A DNA stretch of 64,000 nucleotides from Microbispora hainanensis (GTDB lineage: Bacteria > Actinomycetota > Actinomycetes > Streptosporangiales > Streptosporangiaceae): positions 2,356,001 through 2,420,000 of the forward strand of contig NZ_CP108086.1 of NCBI RefSeq assembly GCF_036186745.1, read 5' to 3'. Shown here in pieces: positions 53,105 through 62,182 of this stretch. The notes below the pieces were generated by a model. That model was not told the DNA's origin and searched no databases. It worked only from the letters and a program-made list of their open reading frames with translations. Position 1 is the stretch's first letter; each line of letters opens with the position of its first letter. A program made the translations under genes and the position numbers.

Positions 53105-55228
53105 GTGGGTGACAGCAGCGTGGACGGCCGGGCGGCGGATCTCGCCCCCGCGGTCCCGGACCCGGTGAACGCGGGCGCCGCGGACCCGGACACCGTGGCT
53201 GCGGACGTCGCGATCCTGGAAGACGCGACGCCGGGAGAGGCGGCCCTCGGCGACCCGGCGTCGCGCGACGTGGCGTTGGGCGGCGTGGCGTTGGGCGATG
53301 CGATGTCGGGCGGCGCGGCGTCGCGCGATGTGGCGTCGGGCGGCGCGGCTCTCGGCGATACGGCTTTCGGCGACGTGATCCTCGGAGACGCCGAGGAGGG
53401 CCTCGCGCGTGCGGTCCTGGCCGGCTCCCCCGACGCGATCGTCGCGCTCGACCGCGACCTGGCCGTGCTGAGCTGGAACGCGGCGGCCGAGCGGCTGTTC
53501 GGCTGGCCCGCGTCCGATCTGCTGGGCAGGCGTGCCCCGATCGTGCCCGACGAGCTGATGGCCGAGCACAACGCCGTGCTCGAACGCGTACGCGCGGGCG
53601 GTCGCGTGTCGCTGACCACCAAGCGCCTCCACCGCGACGGACGGCTGCTCGATCTGCGGGTGGACACGAGCGCCTTGAGCTCGCCGGCCGGCGCCCTGCT
53701 CGGCTACGTGAGCGTCTACCACGCCGCCGAGGACGACGACGCCGCGCACGGCAGGATGGTGCGCCGCGCCCGCCTGGTGCGACGGCTGACCGACGTGGTC
53801 GGCGACATCAACGCCGAGCTCGACCTGCCCGTCGTGCTCGACCGCATCGCCGCGAGCCTGACCGAGCTGACCGGCGCCGACGCCGGTGGTTTCGTGTCCA
53901 TCGAAGGGGAGCGGCTGCGCCTGGTCGGCGTCCACCAGTTGCCGGAGACGCTGCGCGGGGCCACCGCGGGGCTGCACACCAGCCTGGTCGCCAAGCTGCT
54001 GCGCACCGGCAAGACCGTGCTGCTGGAGACCGGACCCGAGGGCTTCCAGGACCTGATCTGGGCGCGGCTGCCCGGCCTGCACACGATCGCCGTCGGCATC
54101 GCCGCCGTGGGCGGGCGTCCTTATGGAGCGCTCTACGCGTTGTTCGCCCGGCGCAAGGCGAGCCATCTGGAGCTCGAACTTCTCGAACTCCTCGCCGGGC
54201 ACGCCGGGATCGCGGTCGCCAACGCCATGGCGTACCAGGAGGCGGTGCGGCAGCGCGCCCACGAGCGGGCCGTCTTCGACGCCAGCGCCGACGGCATCGC
54301 GGTGCTGGACGGCGCGGGCGCGGTCGTACGGTGGAACCCCGCGGCGGCCGAGCTGACCGGCCACTCGGCGGACCAGGTCATCGGAGGGCCGCCGCCCTTC
54401 CCGCTGCCGGCGCCGGGGGAGAAGCTCACCTTCCAGCTCCCGTCCGGCCGCTGGCTCGACGTGCTGTGCGCGGAGATCCGGGAGACGGGCGAGACCGTCG
54501 TCGACTTCCGTGACGTGACCCGGGCCAAGGAGCTGGAGGAGGCCAAGGACCTGTTCCTCGCCACCACCAGCCACGAGCTGCGTACGCCGATCACGATCGT
54601 GCACGGCTTCGCCAGCACGCTCGACTCCCGGTGGGACCACCTGTCCGACGAGGAACGGCGGTCGGCGGTCCACACGATCGCCGAGCGGGCCCGCTCGCTC
54701 GGCCAGCTCATGGACCACCTGCTGCTCGGCGCGCGGGCCGGCGCGGAGGAGCTGAAGGTCAGGGTCGAGCCCTTCGATCTGGCCGCCCGGGTGCGCGCGG
54801 CGACGCTCGGACTGCCGGTCCTGTCCGACCGCCACCGGCTGGAGGTGGACATCCCGCCCGATCTCCCCCTGGTGTACGGGGACGCTCTGGCCACCGACAT
54901 CCTCCTCGCCCAGTTGCTGGAGAACGCGTTCAAGTACTCCCCCGACGGCGGCCTGATCCGGGTCGAGGCGTGGCCGGAGGACGACCGGGTCGTGCTGGTG
55001 GTGGACGACGAGGGAGTGGGCATCGCGGAGGGCGACCGGGAGCGGATCTTCGAGCGGTTCGTCCAGGCCGACAGCGGCAACCGGCGCAGGTTCGGCGGGG
55101 TCGGGCTCGGGCTCTACATCGTGCGCAACCTCGCCCGCGCCCAGGGGGGAGACGTCGCCGCGCTGCCCCGATCGGGTGGGGGAACCCGGATGCGCCTGGT
55201 GTTGAACTCCGCAGGATCTTCATCCTGA
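53105..55228 (+). CDS. PAS-GAF-PAS hybrid sensor histidine kinase
   Basis: 707 residues, GTG start, no membrane helix, so probably soluble. Order: low-complexity/pentapeptide-like N-terminus (1-98), PAS (~100-205, SPDAIVALDRDLAVLSWNAAA), GAF (~225-375), second PAS (~380-470), HisKA with LFLATTSHELRTPITIVHGF near 488 and HATPase (LLENAFKYSP near 605, DDEGVGIAEGDRERIFE, FGGVGLGLYIV near 666). No response regulator is adjacent; a partner may be elsewhere or the anti-sigma ATPase downstream may be functionally linked. Confidence 0.92.
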   Translation: MGDSSVDGRAADLAPAVPDPVNAGAADPDTVAADVAILEDATPGEAALGDPASRDVALGGVALGDAMSGGAASRDVASGGAALGDTAFGDVILGDAEEGLARAVLAGSPDAIVALDRDLAVLSWNAAAERLFGWPASDLLGRRAPIVPDELMAEHNAVLERVRAGGRVSLTTKRLHRDGRLLDLRVDTSALSSPAGALLGYVSVYHAAEDDDAAHGRMVRRARLVRRLTDVVGDINAELDLPVVLDRIAASLTELTGADAGGFVSIEGERLRLVGVHQLPETLRGATAGLHTSLVAKLLRTGKTVLLETGPEGFQDLIWARLPGLHTIAVGIAAVGGRPYGALYALFARRKASHLELELLELLAGHAGIAVANAMAYQEAVRQRAHERAVFDASADGIAVLDGAGAVVRWNPAAAELTGHSADQVIGGPPPFPLPAPGEKLTFQLPSGRWLDVLCAEIRETGETVVDFRDVTRAKELEEAKDLFLATTSHELRTPITIVHGFASTLDSRWDHLSDEERRSAVHTIAERARSLGQLMDHLLLGARAGAEELKVRVEPFDLAARVRAATLGLPVLSDRHRLEVDIPPDLPLVYGDALATDILLAQLLENAFKYSPDGGLIRVEAWPEDDRVVLVVDDEGVGIAEGDRERIFERFVQADSGNRRRFGGVGLGLYIVRNLARAQGGDVAALPRSGGGTRMRLVLNSAGSSS
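53243..53392 (+). repeat. 15-bp coding repeats, ten pentapeptide-like units
   Basis: Residues 47-96 of the kinase read as ten five-residue units of the form A-(L/S/F)-(G/R)-(D/G)-x (ALGDP, ASRDV, ALGGV, ALGDA and so on). The DNA shows matching GGCGTTGGGCGACGT-type repetition. Confidence 0.7.
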
Positions 55229-55378
55229 TAAGACAGATCGGAGCGTGGCGTCACCACTTAAGCACTGAACTATTGTCCAATGTGCACAAGCTGTGATCCG
55301 GGGCACGGTTTCCCGGCCGAGTTAGCGGGGCATTTCGGTCGTACTGGCTTGTGCAGCAGAAACGGGGGGAACGGGGAG

Positions 55379-55831
55379 GTGAGTGCGTCGAGCGTCGTGA
55401 TGCTGCCGTACGCACCGTCGAGCGTCGCCGTCGCACGTCAGCGCCTCAGCGCCGATCTTTCGAACGCGGGGTTGCTCGCCTCGGCCGTCGACGACGTCGT
55501 TCTGATCATGAGCGAACTGCTGAGCAACGCGCTGCGCCATGCCCACCCTCTCCCGTCCGGGCAGCTCAAAGTGGCGTGGCTCTGCTCGGACACCCAGGTC
55601 GAGGTGGCCGTGAGCGACGGAGGCGCGTGTACGGAACCCCGTGCGGGCCGCCCGACCCTGTCGTCCCTCGGCGGCCGTGGACTCGGCATCGTCGAATACC
55701 TGGCCGAGCGCTGGGGGGTCAGGCACGACGAGGAGGCGACCACCGTCTGGGCCGTCGTCCCCGCCTCATGGCCCGCCCGAAACGGACATCACGAGATGTC
55801 CGAAACCCCCGTACTGCGCGAAGTCGTCTGA
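55379..55831 (+). CDS. HATPase_c_2 anti-sigma regulatory factor (RsbW-like)
   Basis: 150 residues from GTG 55379 (VSASSVVMLPYAPSSV), the start chosen by protein similarity feel and the GGGGGG upstream; in-frame ATG 55400 is possible. GHKL ATP-binding fold: N-box ELLSNALRHAHP near residue 42, DGGACTEPRAGRP, and G-box GRGLGIVEYLAERWG. Kinase-type switch protein that phosphorylates STAS antagonists or binds sigma factors. Stand-alone, 150 nt after the histidine kinase. Confidence 0.85.
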   Translation: MSASSVVMLPYAPSSVAVARQRLSADLSNAGLLASAVDDVVLIMSELLSNALRHAHPLPSGQLKVAWLCSDTQVEVAVSDGGACTEPRAGRPTLSSLGGRGLGIVEYLAERWGVRHDEEATTVWAVVPASWPARNGHHEMSETPVLREVV

Positions 55832-56104
55832 AACACCCCCGCCCACCACGCCCTCCGTCACCCCCGGTTACCGACTTGCCCCCGTCGCCGCCCCCCGCTA
55901 CGGCTTGCCCCCGTCGCCACGACGGGCCCCGGTCGGCTACGCCGCGCCTCTCGCCCACTACTGCCTGCCGTGGCCGCTGCACTGCGCACCTGCCGACGCG
56001 GTGTGCCTCCCGGCATTGTGCTGGGCTCCCGTCGTTATGCCGCGATCCCGTCCGCAGGCCGTCCCCGCCGGCGTCCCCGGCCGTCCCGGGCATGTATGCG
56101 TCGT

Positions 56105-56149
56105 CACGGGTCACGCCGTGAGCATTCCAGCTCCCCGGCGTGACCCCGT
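56105..56149 (-). terminator. Hairpin after the YidC operon; rest of 55832-56160 empty
   Basis: ACGGGTCACGCCG pairs with CGGCGTGACCCCGT (one bulged C), just past the YidC stop at 56161 on the minus strand. The remaining ~270 nt toward the anti-sigma gene are CCCCCGTCGCC-rich, with two copies of CTTGCCCCCGTCGCC (55875 and 55904), and hold no clear gene. Confidence 0.6.
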
Positions 56150-56160
56150 GTTCCCCGGCT

Positions 56161-56823
56161 TTATGCCGTGCGCGGATAGAGCACGGCCCGCTCGGCCGTC
56201 GTCCAGGCGCTGCTCACGAGCAGGTAGACGCCTGCCGCGAGCGGGAGGAAGGCCGCCACGGCCACGGTCCAGAACGGCGCGAGGAGCTGAAGGCGTCGCA
56301 TCGGAGCCGTGGGCTCGACCCTGCGGGCGGCGATCACGGCCACGACCACGAGCAGCGCGAGCAGCCCGGCGAACACCGCGACCGGTGGGCTGACCAGGCC
56401 CGCCCCGGCGACCGCGGCCGCGAGGTGCTCCCCCAGCGGCACGCCGAGCACGCTCTGCGCCAGCAGCAGGTTCGGATGTCCCGCGATCACGGCGGCCGTG
56501 AACAGCCGATAGGTCACCATGAAGAACGGCGACTGCGCGAACCCCGGAAGATAACCGGTGAACTGGCCGACGCCCTCCTTGGCGTATATGGCGTTCACCT
56601 CACGCAGGAGCCGCTGCGGGTCGTTCTTCCACCGCTTGCGGAGCTTGTCCACCTGGGGAGCGAGCCGCATCCTGATCCGCTGGGCACGGGCGACGCGGAT
56701 GCTCAGCGGCAGCAGCGAGAGCCGTACGGCGAGGGTGACGAGAACGATCGCGAGCCCGCCGCCGGTGACGTGGCTGAGCGCCTCGATGAGCCGGTAGGCG
56801 GGGTCGAGCACGAAGTCGAACAT
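56161..56823 (-). CDS. YidC/Oxa1/Alb3-family membrane protein insertase (short form)
   Basis: 220 residues with five hydrophobic segments. YidC core: helix 1 GGGLAIVLVTLAVRLSLLPL, cytoplasmic helical hairpin with VDKLRKRWKNDPQRLLREVNA and YAKEGV, then GFAQSPFFMVTYRLF. A conserved Arg in helix 1 (VRLSLLPLSIRVA) is kept. Much shorter than the main actinobacterial YidC (>300) and not beside rnpA/rpmH, so it is a second paralog. Operonic with DUF6412 and a 55-residue membrane protein. Confidence 0.9.
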   Translation of the reverse strand: MFDFVLDPAYRLIEALSHVTGGGLAIVLVTLAVRLSLLPLSIRVARAQRIRMRLAPQVDKLRKRWKNDPQRLLREVNAIYAKEGVGQFTGYLPGFAQSPFFMVTYRLFTAAVIAGHPNLLLAQSVLGVPLGEHLAAAVAGAGLVSPPVAVFAGLLALLVVVAVIAARRVEPTAPMRRLQLLAPFWTVAVAAFLPLAAGVYLLVSSAWTTAERAVLYPRTA

Positions 56824-56898
56824 GGGAAGCCTTTCGTCTGGGGCCTTCTGCCGATGAATGAGGGCATGACGAAAGCGCTCGTGACCGGAGAAGACCGG

Positions 56899-57180
56899 TC
56901 AGGCGAGCGCTGGGCTTCCTGATGGTGCGCGGGGACGAGGACGGCCAGGCGTGCCGGGATCGCGCAGCCTGACCATCGCCGTCTCACCGTTGTACGACGG
57001 CCTGCCCGGCCCCTGAGACAGAACGGGGACGCCGGTCAGCCGGGAGAGCATCCAGGCGAACACCAGAACGGCCACGCCGGCCAGGCCGGCCGCGGTCAGC
57101 GCGCCGGGGCCCGAAGACCCGGCGACCGACCCGGCCAGCAGCCAGACGAGCGATTCGATGACGGCCTGGAGAGCGTTCAC
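56899..57180 (-). CDS. DUF6412-like small membrane protein
   Basis: 93 residues, GTG 57180 one nt after the upstream cistron stop. One or two hydrophobic helices (VIESLVWLLAGSVAG; LTAAGLAGVAVLVFAWMLSRL), then a polar Pro/Arg tail containing PSYNGETAMVRLRDPGTPGRP. Similar small proteins lie beside short YidC paralogs. Function unknown. Confidence 0.75.
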   Translation of the reverse strand: MNALQAVIESLVWLLAGSVAGSSGPGALTAAGLAGVAVLVFAWMLSRLTGVPVLSQGPGRPSYNGETAMVRLRDPGTPGRPRPRAPSGSPALA

Positions 57181-57181
57181 G

Positions 57182-57349
57182 TCAGCGGGACAGCTTCCCG
57201 ACGACGGTGACCACGACGACGGCGACGAGGGCGATGATCCCGATGATGAGCAGGAACTTCAGCGTCGCGAACAGCGCGGGGATCACGAATCCGAACACCA
57301 GCCACAGGGCCAGGAGGATCCCCAGTACGGTCAGTATGGTACGGGCCAT
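57182..57349 (-). CDS. 55-residue membrane protein, first gene of the YidC operon
   Basis: ATG 57349 to TGA 57182-57184. Two hydrophobic helices (LTVLGILLALWLVFGFVIPAL; FLLIIGIIALVAVVVVTVV) and a basic end VGKLSR. One nt separates its stop from the DUF6412 start, so both are co-translated with YidC. GAAGCC precedes the start, a weak ribosome site. Too short for most gene finders. Confidence 0.7.
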   Translation of the reverse strand: MARTILTVLGILLALWLVFGFVIPALFATLKFLLIIGIIALVAVVVVTVVGKLSR

Positions 57350-57424
57350 GGCTTCAAGGTACGCGGTGCCACCGACAACCGCGAGCTTGATCCAGAATCG
57401 GTTCGCATCCCCATGATCCGTAAG

Positions 57425-57438
57425 GTTTCACGTGAATC
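57425..57438. other. parS-like ParB-binding site
   Basis: GTTTCACGTGAATC matches the actinobacterial parS consensus GTTTCACGTGAAAC at 13 of 14 bases and contains the full palindrome TTCACGTGAA. It lies in the intergenic gap between the YidC operon and the response regulator. The other CACGTG sequences seen in the window match less well. Confidence 0.55.
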
Positions 57439-57628
57439 ATCGCGTTCGACCGGGCTTTCGGCGGGGTCCGGCGGCGAACCGCGCGAGCGCTCGCGCAGCC
57501 GGCTCTCGGGAGACGGGCGGCAGGTCCGTACGAGGCGTCGGCCGGGTTGCGGCGTGACGGGCGGCCGGTTCTTACGAGACGGTGACGTGGCTCGGCCACG
57601 GTGGCCCGGCGGACGTACCGTTTATGAC

Positions 57629-58342
57629 GTGCCTGCCCCGAAGAGCCCTCAGAATCCCGCCCGTGTCCTCGTGGTGGACGACGACCCCACCGTCGCCGAG
57701 GTAGTGGCCCGTTATTTGGAGCGGGACGGGCACGAGGTCGAGTGCGTGGGCGACGGAGCCGAGGCGCTGCGGCGGGCCCTGGCAGACCCGCCCGACCTGA
57801 TGGTGCTCGACCTGATGCTGCCCAAGCTCGACGGCCTGCAGGTCTGCCGCAAGCTGCGCGAGCGGTGGCCCGTCCCGGTGATCATGCTGACCGCGCTCGG
57901 CGAGGAGATGGACCGGGTGGTCGGCCTGGAGACCGGCGCCGACGACTACGTGGCCAAGCCGTTCAGCCCGCGCGAGCTGGCCCTTCGAGTGCAGTCCGTG
58001 CTGCGGCGGGCCCGCGGAGCCCTGGTGCCGACGGGCACCGGCGTGCTGCGCGACGGCGACCTCGTGGTGGACGTCGGCGCCCACGAGGTGCGCCTGGGCG
58101 GAAAGGAGATCACGCTGACCGCCCGGGAGTTCGACCTGCTCGTCTATCTGCTGCGCAACCCCCGTCAGGCGTTCAGCCGTACGGCCCTGCTCGACCAGGT
58201 CTGGGGCTGGTCGTTCGGCGACTCCTCCACGGTGACGGTGCACGTGCGCAGGCTCCGGGAGAAGATCGAGGACGATCCCACCGATCCGCGCAGGATCGTC
58301 ACTGTCTGGGGCGTCGGCTATCGATACGAGCCCCTGCCGTGA
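57629..58342 (+). CDS. OmpR/PhoB-family response regulator
   Basis: 237 residues from GTG 57629. Receiver: [12 protein letters not shown], phospho-Asp in [13 protein letters not shown] near residue 60, Thr in MLTALGE, Lys in VAKPFSP. Winged-helix output with [18 protein letters not shown] and [13 protein letters not shown] near 205. TACCGT (57616-57621) sits seven nt before the GTG, suggesting a leaderless mRNA. Overlaps the kinase gene (GTGA). Confidence 0.92.
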   Translation: MPAPKSPQNPARVLVVDDDPTVAEVVARYLERDGHEVECVGDGAEALRRALADPPDLMVLDLMLPKLDGLQVCRKLRERWPVPVIMLTALGEEMDRVVGLETGADDYVAKPFSPRELALRVQSVLRRARGALVPTGTGVLRDGDLVVDVGAHEVRLGGKEITLTAREFDLLVYLLRNPRQAFSRTALLDQVWGWSFGDSSTVTVHVRRLREKIEDDPTDPRRIVTVWGVGYRYEPLP

Positions 58343-59454
58343 TCGTCCAGATCGTCGCGGTCGCCGCCGGGCTCGGCCTCGTCATCGCGGCCCTCGGCCT
58401 GGCGCTGCTGCGGGTGCTGCGCCGCCACTCCATCGGCGTGATGCTCGCGGTCGTCGCGGCCGTGACGGTCGCCGCGACGCTGGCCGGGGTGGTCGCCATC
58501 ACCCTCGCCATGATCATCGACGGGGGGCCGAAGGACATCGTGCTCAGCGTCGTCGCCATCGGCGGCCTGGTGGGCCTCGGCGTCGCGCTGGTGAACGCCC
58601 GCACAGTGGTGCGCGCCAGCAGGAGCCTCGTCGACGCGCTGGAGAGCGTGCCGCCCTCCGGCCTGTTCACCCCGCCGCCCGCGCCGCTCCCCGCCGAGCT
58701 GCAGAAGATCAGCACCGCGCTTGAGCAGGCGTACGAGCGGCTGCGGCTGGGGCACGAACGCGAGCGGGCGCTGGAGAGCGCGCGGCGCGAGCTGGTCGCG
58801 TGGGTGAGCCACGACCTGCGCACTCCCCTCGCGGGCATGCGAGCGATGGTGGAGGCCCTGGAGGACGGGGTGGCCGACGACCCCGAGACCGTCAAGCGCT
58901 ACCACGTCCAGATCAGGGTGGAGGTCGACCGGCTCGCCGGCATGGTGGAGGACCTGTTCGAGCTGTCGCGCATCCACGCGGGCACGCTGCAACCCAGGCT
59001 CACCCGCACGGGGCTCGGCGACCTCGTCGCGGACACCCTCGCCGCCGTCGAACCGCTGGCCCGCGCGCAGGGCGTACACCTGACCGGCGAGGCGGACCCG
59101 CGCCTCCCGGTGTACGCGGACGCCGGGCAGCTCGGCCGGGCCGTACGCAACCTCGTGGTGAACGCCATCCGCCACACGCCCGCCGGGGGGACGGTCGACG
59201 TGCGGGCGGTCGCGGAGGGGACGACCGCCCGCCTGTCCGTGCTGGACGGTTGCGGCGGCATCCCGGAGGCGGACCTCCCCAGGGTCTTCGACGTGGCGTT
59301 CCGGGGCGAGGCGGCTCGGACGCCCGGTCCCGACGGCGGCGCCGGGCTCGGCCTCGCGATCGCGCGCGGCATCGTGGACGCCCACAACGGCGAGATCGGC
59401 GTGGTCAACGAGGGGCCCGGCTGCGTCTTCACGATCACACTGCCCCTGGCCTGA
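58339..59454 (+). CDS. Membrane sensor histidine kinase
   Basis: 371 residues, GTG overlapping the regulator stop. Three hydrophobic segments at the N-terminus (residues 1-95), HisKA with [19 protein letters not shown] near 154, N-box [13 protein letters not shown] near 275 and G-boxes [16 protein letters not shown] and [13 protein letters not shown]. Cognate kinase of the preceding regulator; signal unknown. The stop falls inside an 8-bp tandem repeat. Confidence 0.93.
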   Translation: MIVQIVAVAAGLGLVIAALGLALLRVLRRHSIGVMLAVVAAVTVAATLAGVVAITLAMIIDGGPKDIVLSVVAIGGLVGLGVALVNARTVVRASRSLVDALESVPPSGLFTPPPAPLPAELQKISTALEQAYERLRLGHERERALESARRELVAWVSHDLRTPLAGMRAMVEALEDGVADDPETVKRYHVQIRVEVDRLAGMVEDLFELSRIHAGTLQPRLTRTGLGDLVADTLAAVEPLARAQGVHLTGEADPRLPVYADAGQLGRAVRNLVVNAIRHTPAGGTVDVRAVAEGTTARLSVLDGCGGIPEADLPRVFDVAFRGEAARTPGPDGGAGLGLAIARGIVDAHNGEIGVVNEGPGCVFTITLPLA

Positions 59455-59491
59455 CGGCCTGACGGCCTGACGGCCTGACGGCCTGACGGCC
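59452..59491. repeat. 8-bp tandem repeat over the kinase stop codon
   Basis: Five copies of TGACGGCC starting at the TGA stop. The stop lies in the first copy, so copy-number change would not alter the protein. The rest of 59492-59717 holds only a near-perfect CCGGCGTCG/CGACACCGG hairpin (59561-59581). Confidence 0.8.
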
Positions 59492-59717
59492 TGCCGCACG
59501 CCGACGCCTTTGCCCTGGCGGCCTGGCGCACGTCGGCGCTTGAGCCTGGACGCCCCGCCCCCGGCGTCGGTTCGACACCGGCCGGCCTGGCGCCTCTCCG
59601 CCTGAGTCGCGAACCGGGCTCGGTTGCGAGCAGATTCGCTTCAGCCGCGCCCCGCGTCGGCAGGAGCCCGCTTGAGCGGGGTGCTCGCATCGGCCGGGCC
59701 CCCGCACCGGCCGGGAG

Positions 59718-61388
59718 TCACTCCGGCTCGTTTCCGGCAGTCCCGCCCATGGTGAAGGGTGTGGTGATCCCCTCGTACATGAGGTGGGCGACGAGACCCT
59801 CCGTGGCGTGCGGCAGGTTGTGGCAGTGGTCCATCCAGATGCCCGGGTTGTCGGCGACGAAGGCGATGTCGTACGACTCGCCGGAGCCGACTTCGAGCGA
59901 GTCCACCCACCACGGGCTGCCCGTCGCGCGCACGCCGTCGCGGGCGAGCACCACGGCGTGGTGGCCGTGCAGGTGCATAGGGTGGGGCTCACCGCTGTCG
60001 TTGACGATGCGTACGCGCACCACGTCGCCCTCCGCGACGACGAACATCGGCACATCGGGGAACGTGTGGCCGTTGATCGTCCACCAGATGCCGGGGCGTC
60101 CGTCCAGGAAGCCCGGGCGGCGCCCGATCTCGTAGCCGAACCGCCGGTCGGGCCGGTCCGGGTCGAACCCGAGCGGCGCCCGCGTGCCGTACGAGAGCAG
60201 GTCGAGCGAGGTCGCGGGCCGGGGGACGGCGGGCAGGTCGTACGACCGCGAACCGAGCACGACGCCCGCCGGGCCGCCGATGTGCACCCGCACCGGCGAG
60301 CCGTCCTCGGGCATGGTCACCTCGATGTCGGCCCGGCCGCCCGCCGTGACCATCACGGCGGTGTCCCGTACGGGAGCGGGCTCGTGCAGGTCCGTCCCGT
60401 CGACGGCGACGAGCCGGAACGGGGCGCCGCCGACCCATACGGGCGTCTGGCCGTTCTCCGTGTTGATCACCCGTACGCGCACCCGTTCGCCGGGACGTGC
60501 CTCGGCGTGGACGTCCCCCTCCTGTCCGTTGATCGTGCGGGCCCCGTCGTAGAGGTGCAGCAACGCCACGACGTCGGCCGTGCCCGCCGCCGGGCGTGCC
60601 GCAGGGGTCACCACGAGGGCGCCGAGCAGGCCGCGGCGCACCTGCTCGTGGGACACCTGGTGGGAGTGATACCAGAACGTGCCGGCCTGGTCGGCGACGA
60701 ACCGGTAGGTGAAGGACCGGCCCACGCCGACCGCGTCCTGGGTGACGCCGGCGACCCCGTCCGCCGCGTTGGGCACGTCGACGCCGTGCCAGTGCAGCGT
60801 GATGCCGTCCGGCACCGACTCGTTGACCAGACGGACCTGCACCAACTGCCCGAGGGTCGCGTGGATGACCGGGCCGGGCGAGGTGCCGTTCAGCGTGTAG
60901 CCGTCCACGGAGCGGCCGGTGGCGAGCCGGAACCGCTGCTTGCGCGCGACCAGGGTGATGGCGACGTCGGCGGGGCGGTCCGGGTCGGCCGTCAGCGACG
61001 TCAGGGTGCGCGCCGACGCCGAGTGCTCCGGGTGGCCGCCGTCCTTCCCATGGGCGCTCTGGTCGTCATGTTCCCCGTGCGCGGTGTGCTCTCCGTGCGT
61101 GTGCTGTTCTGCGTGCGCGGTGTGCTCCGCGTGCGTGTGCTGTTCTGCGTGGGCGGTGTGCTCCGCGTGCGTGTGCTGTTCTGCGTGCGCGGCGTGCTCT
61201 GCGGAGGCGTCCGCGGCCATGTGCGTGAGCGCGCCGCCGTAGTCCGCGTACCCCATGTCCATGACGGAGTACGCGCCGGGCATCAGGCTGTCCTGCCACA
61301 TCCAGGCCAGTGGGCCGAGCAGGGAGATGGCCGCGGCGCCCGCCAGGGCGAGCCGGAGGCGGGCGCCGCGACGACGGTTGCCTTCCAT
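59718..61388 (-). CDS. Multicopper oxidase with His-rich N-terminal linker
   Basis: 556 residues. N-terminal membrane anchor or signal (LRLALAGAAAISLLGPLAWMW) and a His-rich region (residues 55-130), then two to three cupredoxin domains with the four copper motifs: HWHGVDVPN near 199, FWYHSHQVSHE near 240, HPMHLHGHHAV near 480 and HCHNLPHATEGLVAH near 533. Laccase/CopA-like, probably cuprous or phenol oxidase at the outer membrane face, for copper resistance. Twelve nt downstream of the DUF6220 gene. Confidence 0.92.
   Translation of the reverse strand: MEGNRRRGARLRLALAGAAAISLLGPLAWMWQDSLMPGAYSVMDMGYADYGGALTHMAADASAEHAAHAEQHTHAEHTAHAEQHTHAEHTAHAEQHTHGEHTAHGEHDDQSAHGKDGGHPEHSASARTLTSLTADPDRPADVAITLVARKQRFRLATGRSVDGYTLNGTSPGPVIHATLGQLVQVRLVNESVPDGITLHWHGVDVPNAADGVAGVTQDAVGVGRSFTYRFVADQAGTFWYHSHQVSHEQVRRGLLGALVVTPAARPAAGTADVVALLHLYDGARTINGQEGDVHAEARPGERVRVRVINTENGQTPVWVGGAPFRLVAVDGTDLHEPAPVRDTAVMVTAGGRADIEVTMPEDGSPVRVHIGGPAGVVLGSRSYDLPAVPRPATSLDLLSYGTRAPLGFDPDRPDRRFGYEIGRRPGFLDGRPGIWWTINGHTFPDVPMFVVAEGDVVRVRIVNDSGEPHPMHLHGHHAVVLARDGVRATGSPWWVDSLEVGSGESYDIAFVADNPGIWMDHCHNLPHATEGLVAHLMYEGITTPFTMGGTAGNEPE
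61080..61187 (-). repeat. 36-bp tandem coding repeat (His-rich)
   Basis: Three copies encode HAEQHTHAEHTA (last copy with HGEHTA), residues 68-103 of the multicopper oxidase. In-frame copy-number change would vary the number of metal-binding His. Confidence 0.85.
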
Positions 61389-61400
61389 GTGCGATGTCCG

Positions 61401-61871
61401 TCAGACGACGGTCTCGACACGGGCGTGGGGCCGGGTGGTCGCGTCCGCCGCCGCCCGGCGTCCGCGGAGTGCGGCGTGGACGGCCGCGCTGAACAGCAGC
61501 AGCGCGTTCAGACCGTGCAGGGCGCCCAGGGCGGGGATCTGGTGACCGAGGAGGCCCAGGGTGATCTGGACCGCGACGAGCACGACCACGAGGGCGGCTC
61601 CCCTGACCGCTCCGGGGACCTTCGTGAAGAACGAGCCGACCAGCAGGAACAGCGCGATCGCGGGGATGACCATCATCCCGTTCATGCCGTGGACCATGAA
61701 GGCGAAGAACTCGGGGAACTCGATGCCGCCGCTCTCCGCGCTCGCCTTGTCGATGACCCCGCCCTGCTCGACGTACTTGAACAGCCCGGCGTCGCCGAGC
61801 ACGACCATCATCGCCTGCACTGCGACCTCGGCTGCGACGAGCGAGGCCAGGATCTTGTAGACCAGCTTCAT
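61401..61871 (-). CDS. DUF6220-like four-helix membrane protein
   Basis: 156 residues from ATG 61871. Four hydrophobic helices (ILASLVAAEVAVQAMMVVLG; FMVHGMNGMMVIPAIALFLLVG; GAALVVVLVAVQITLGLLGH; LHGLNALLLFSAAVHAAL), each containing or flanking His (HGMNG, LGHQIPALGALHG), resembling small heme- or copper-associated membrane proteins. First gene of the operon with the multicopper oxidase. Confidence 0.8.
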   Translation of the reverse strand: MKLVYKILASLVAAEVAVQAMMVVLGDAGLFKYVEQGGVIDKASAESGGIEFPEFFAFMVHGMNGMMVIPAIALFLLVGSFFTKVPGAVRGAALVVVLVAVQITLGLLGHQIPALGALHGLNALLLFSAAVHAALRGRRAAADATTRPHARVETVV

Positions 61872-62182
61872 GACGATCTTCCCATCCGGGACCCGGCGAG
61901 CCCTTCGACACCCGGGCACCGCGGTCCTCTCCTGTGTCGGCCGGCGCCCGTCTCGGGGCGCCGGCCCTTACGCAGAGGACGGTAGGAACGCCTCCATGGC
62001 GAATACTTAATGACCACTTCGGTGACTCTTGGCGTCGCCGGTTCCGCGCGCGAAAGCGCAGCTCGGGACGGCGCGGCACCGCTCGGAGCCGCGCAGCACA
62101 GCTCGGAAGCGCGCGGTACGGCGCGCCGCGGCTCGGTTCACGCGGGCGCGGCACGGCGAGGTCCGGCGCCGCGCCGTCCAGG
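61872..62182. other. Promoter region plus low-complexity spacer
   Basis: 61980-62030 is AT-richer (GAATACTTAATGACCACTTC) and probably carries the DUF6220-oxidase promoter on the minus strand. 62036-62180 consists of degenerate GCGCGGCACCGCTCGGA-type repeats with no gene seen. Confidence 0.4.

Noticed and set aside
59452..59491. Phase-variable repeat in the histidine kinase
   Set aside because: The stop codon is in the first 8-bp unit, so gain or loss of units would not change the protein.
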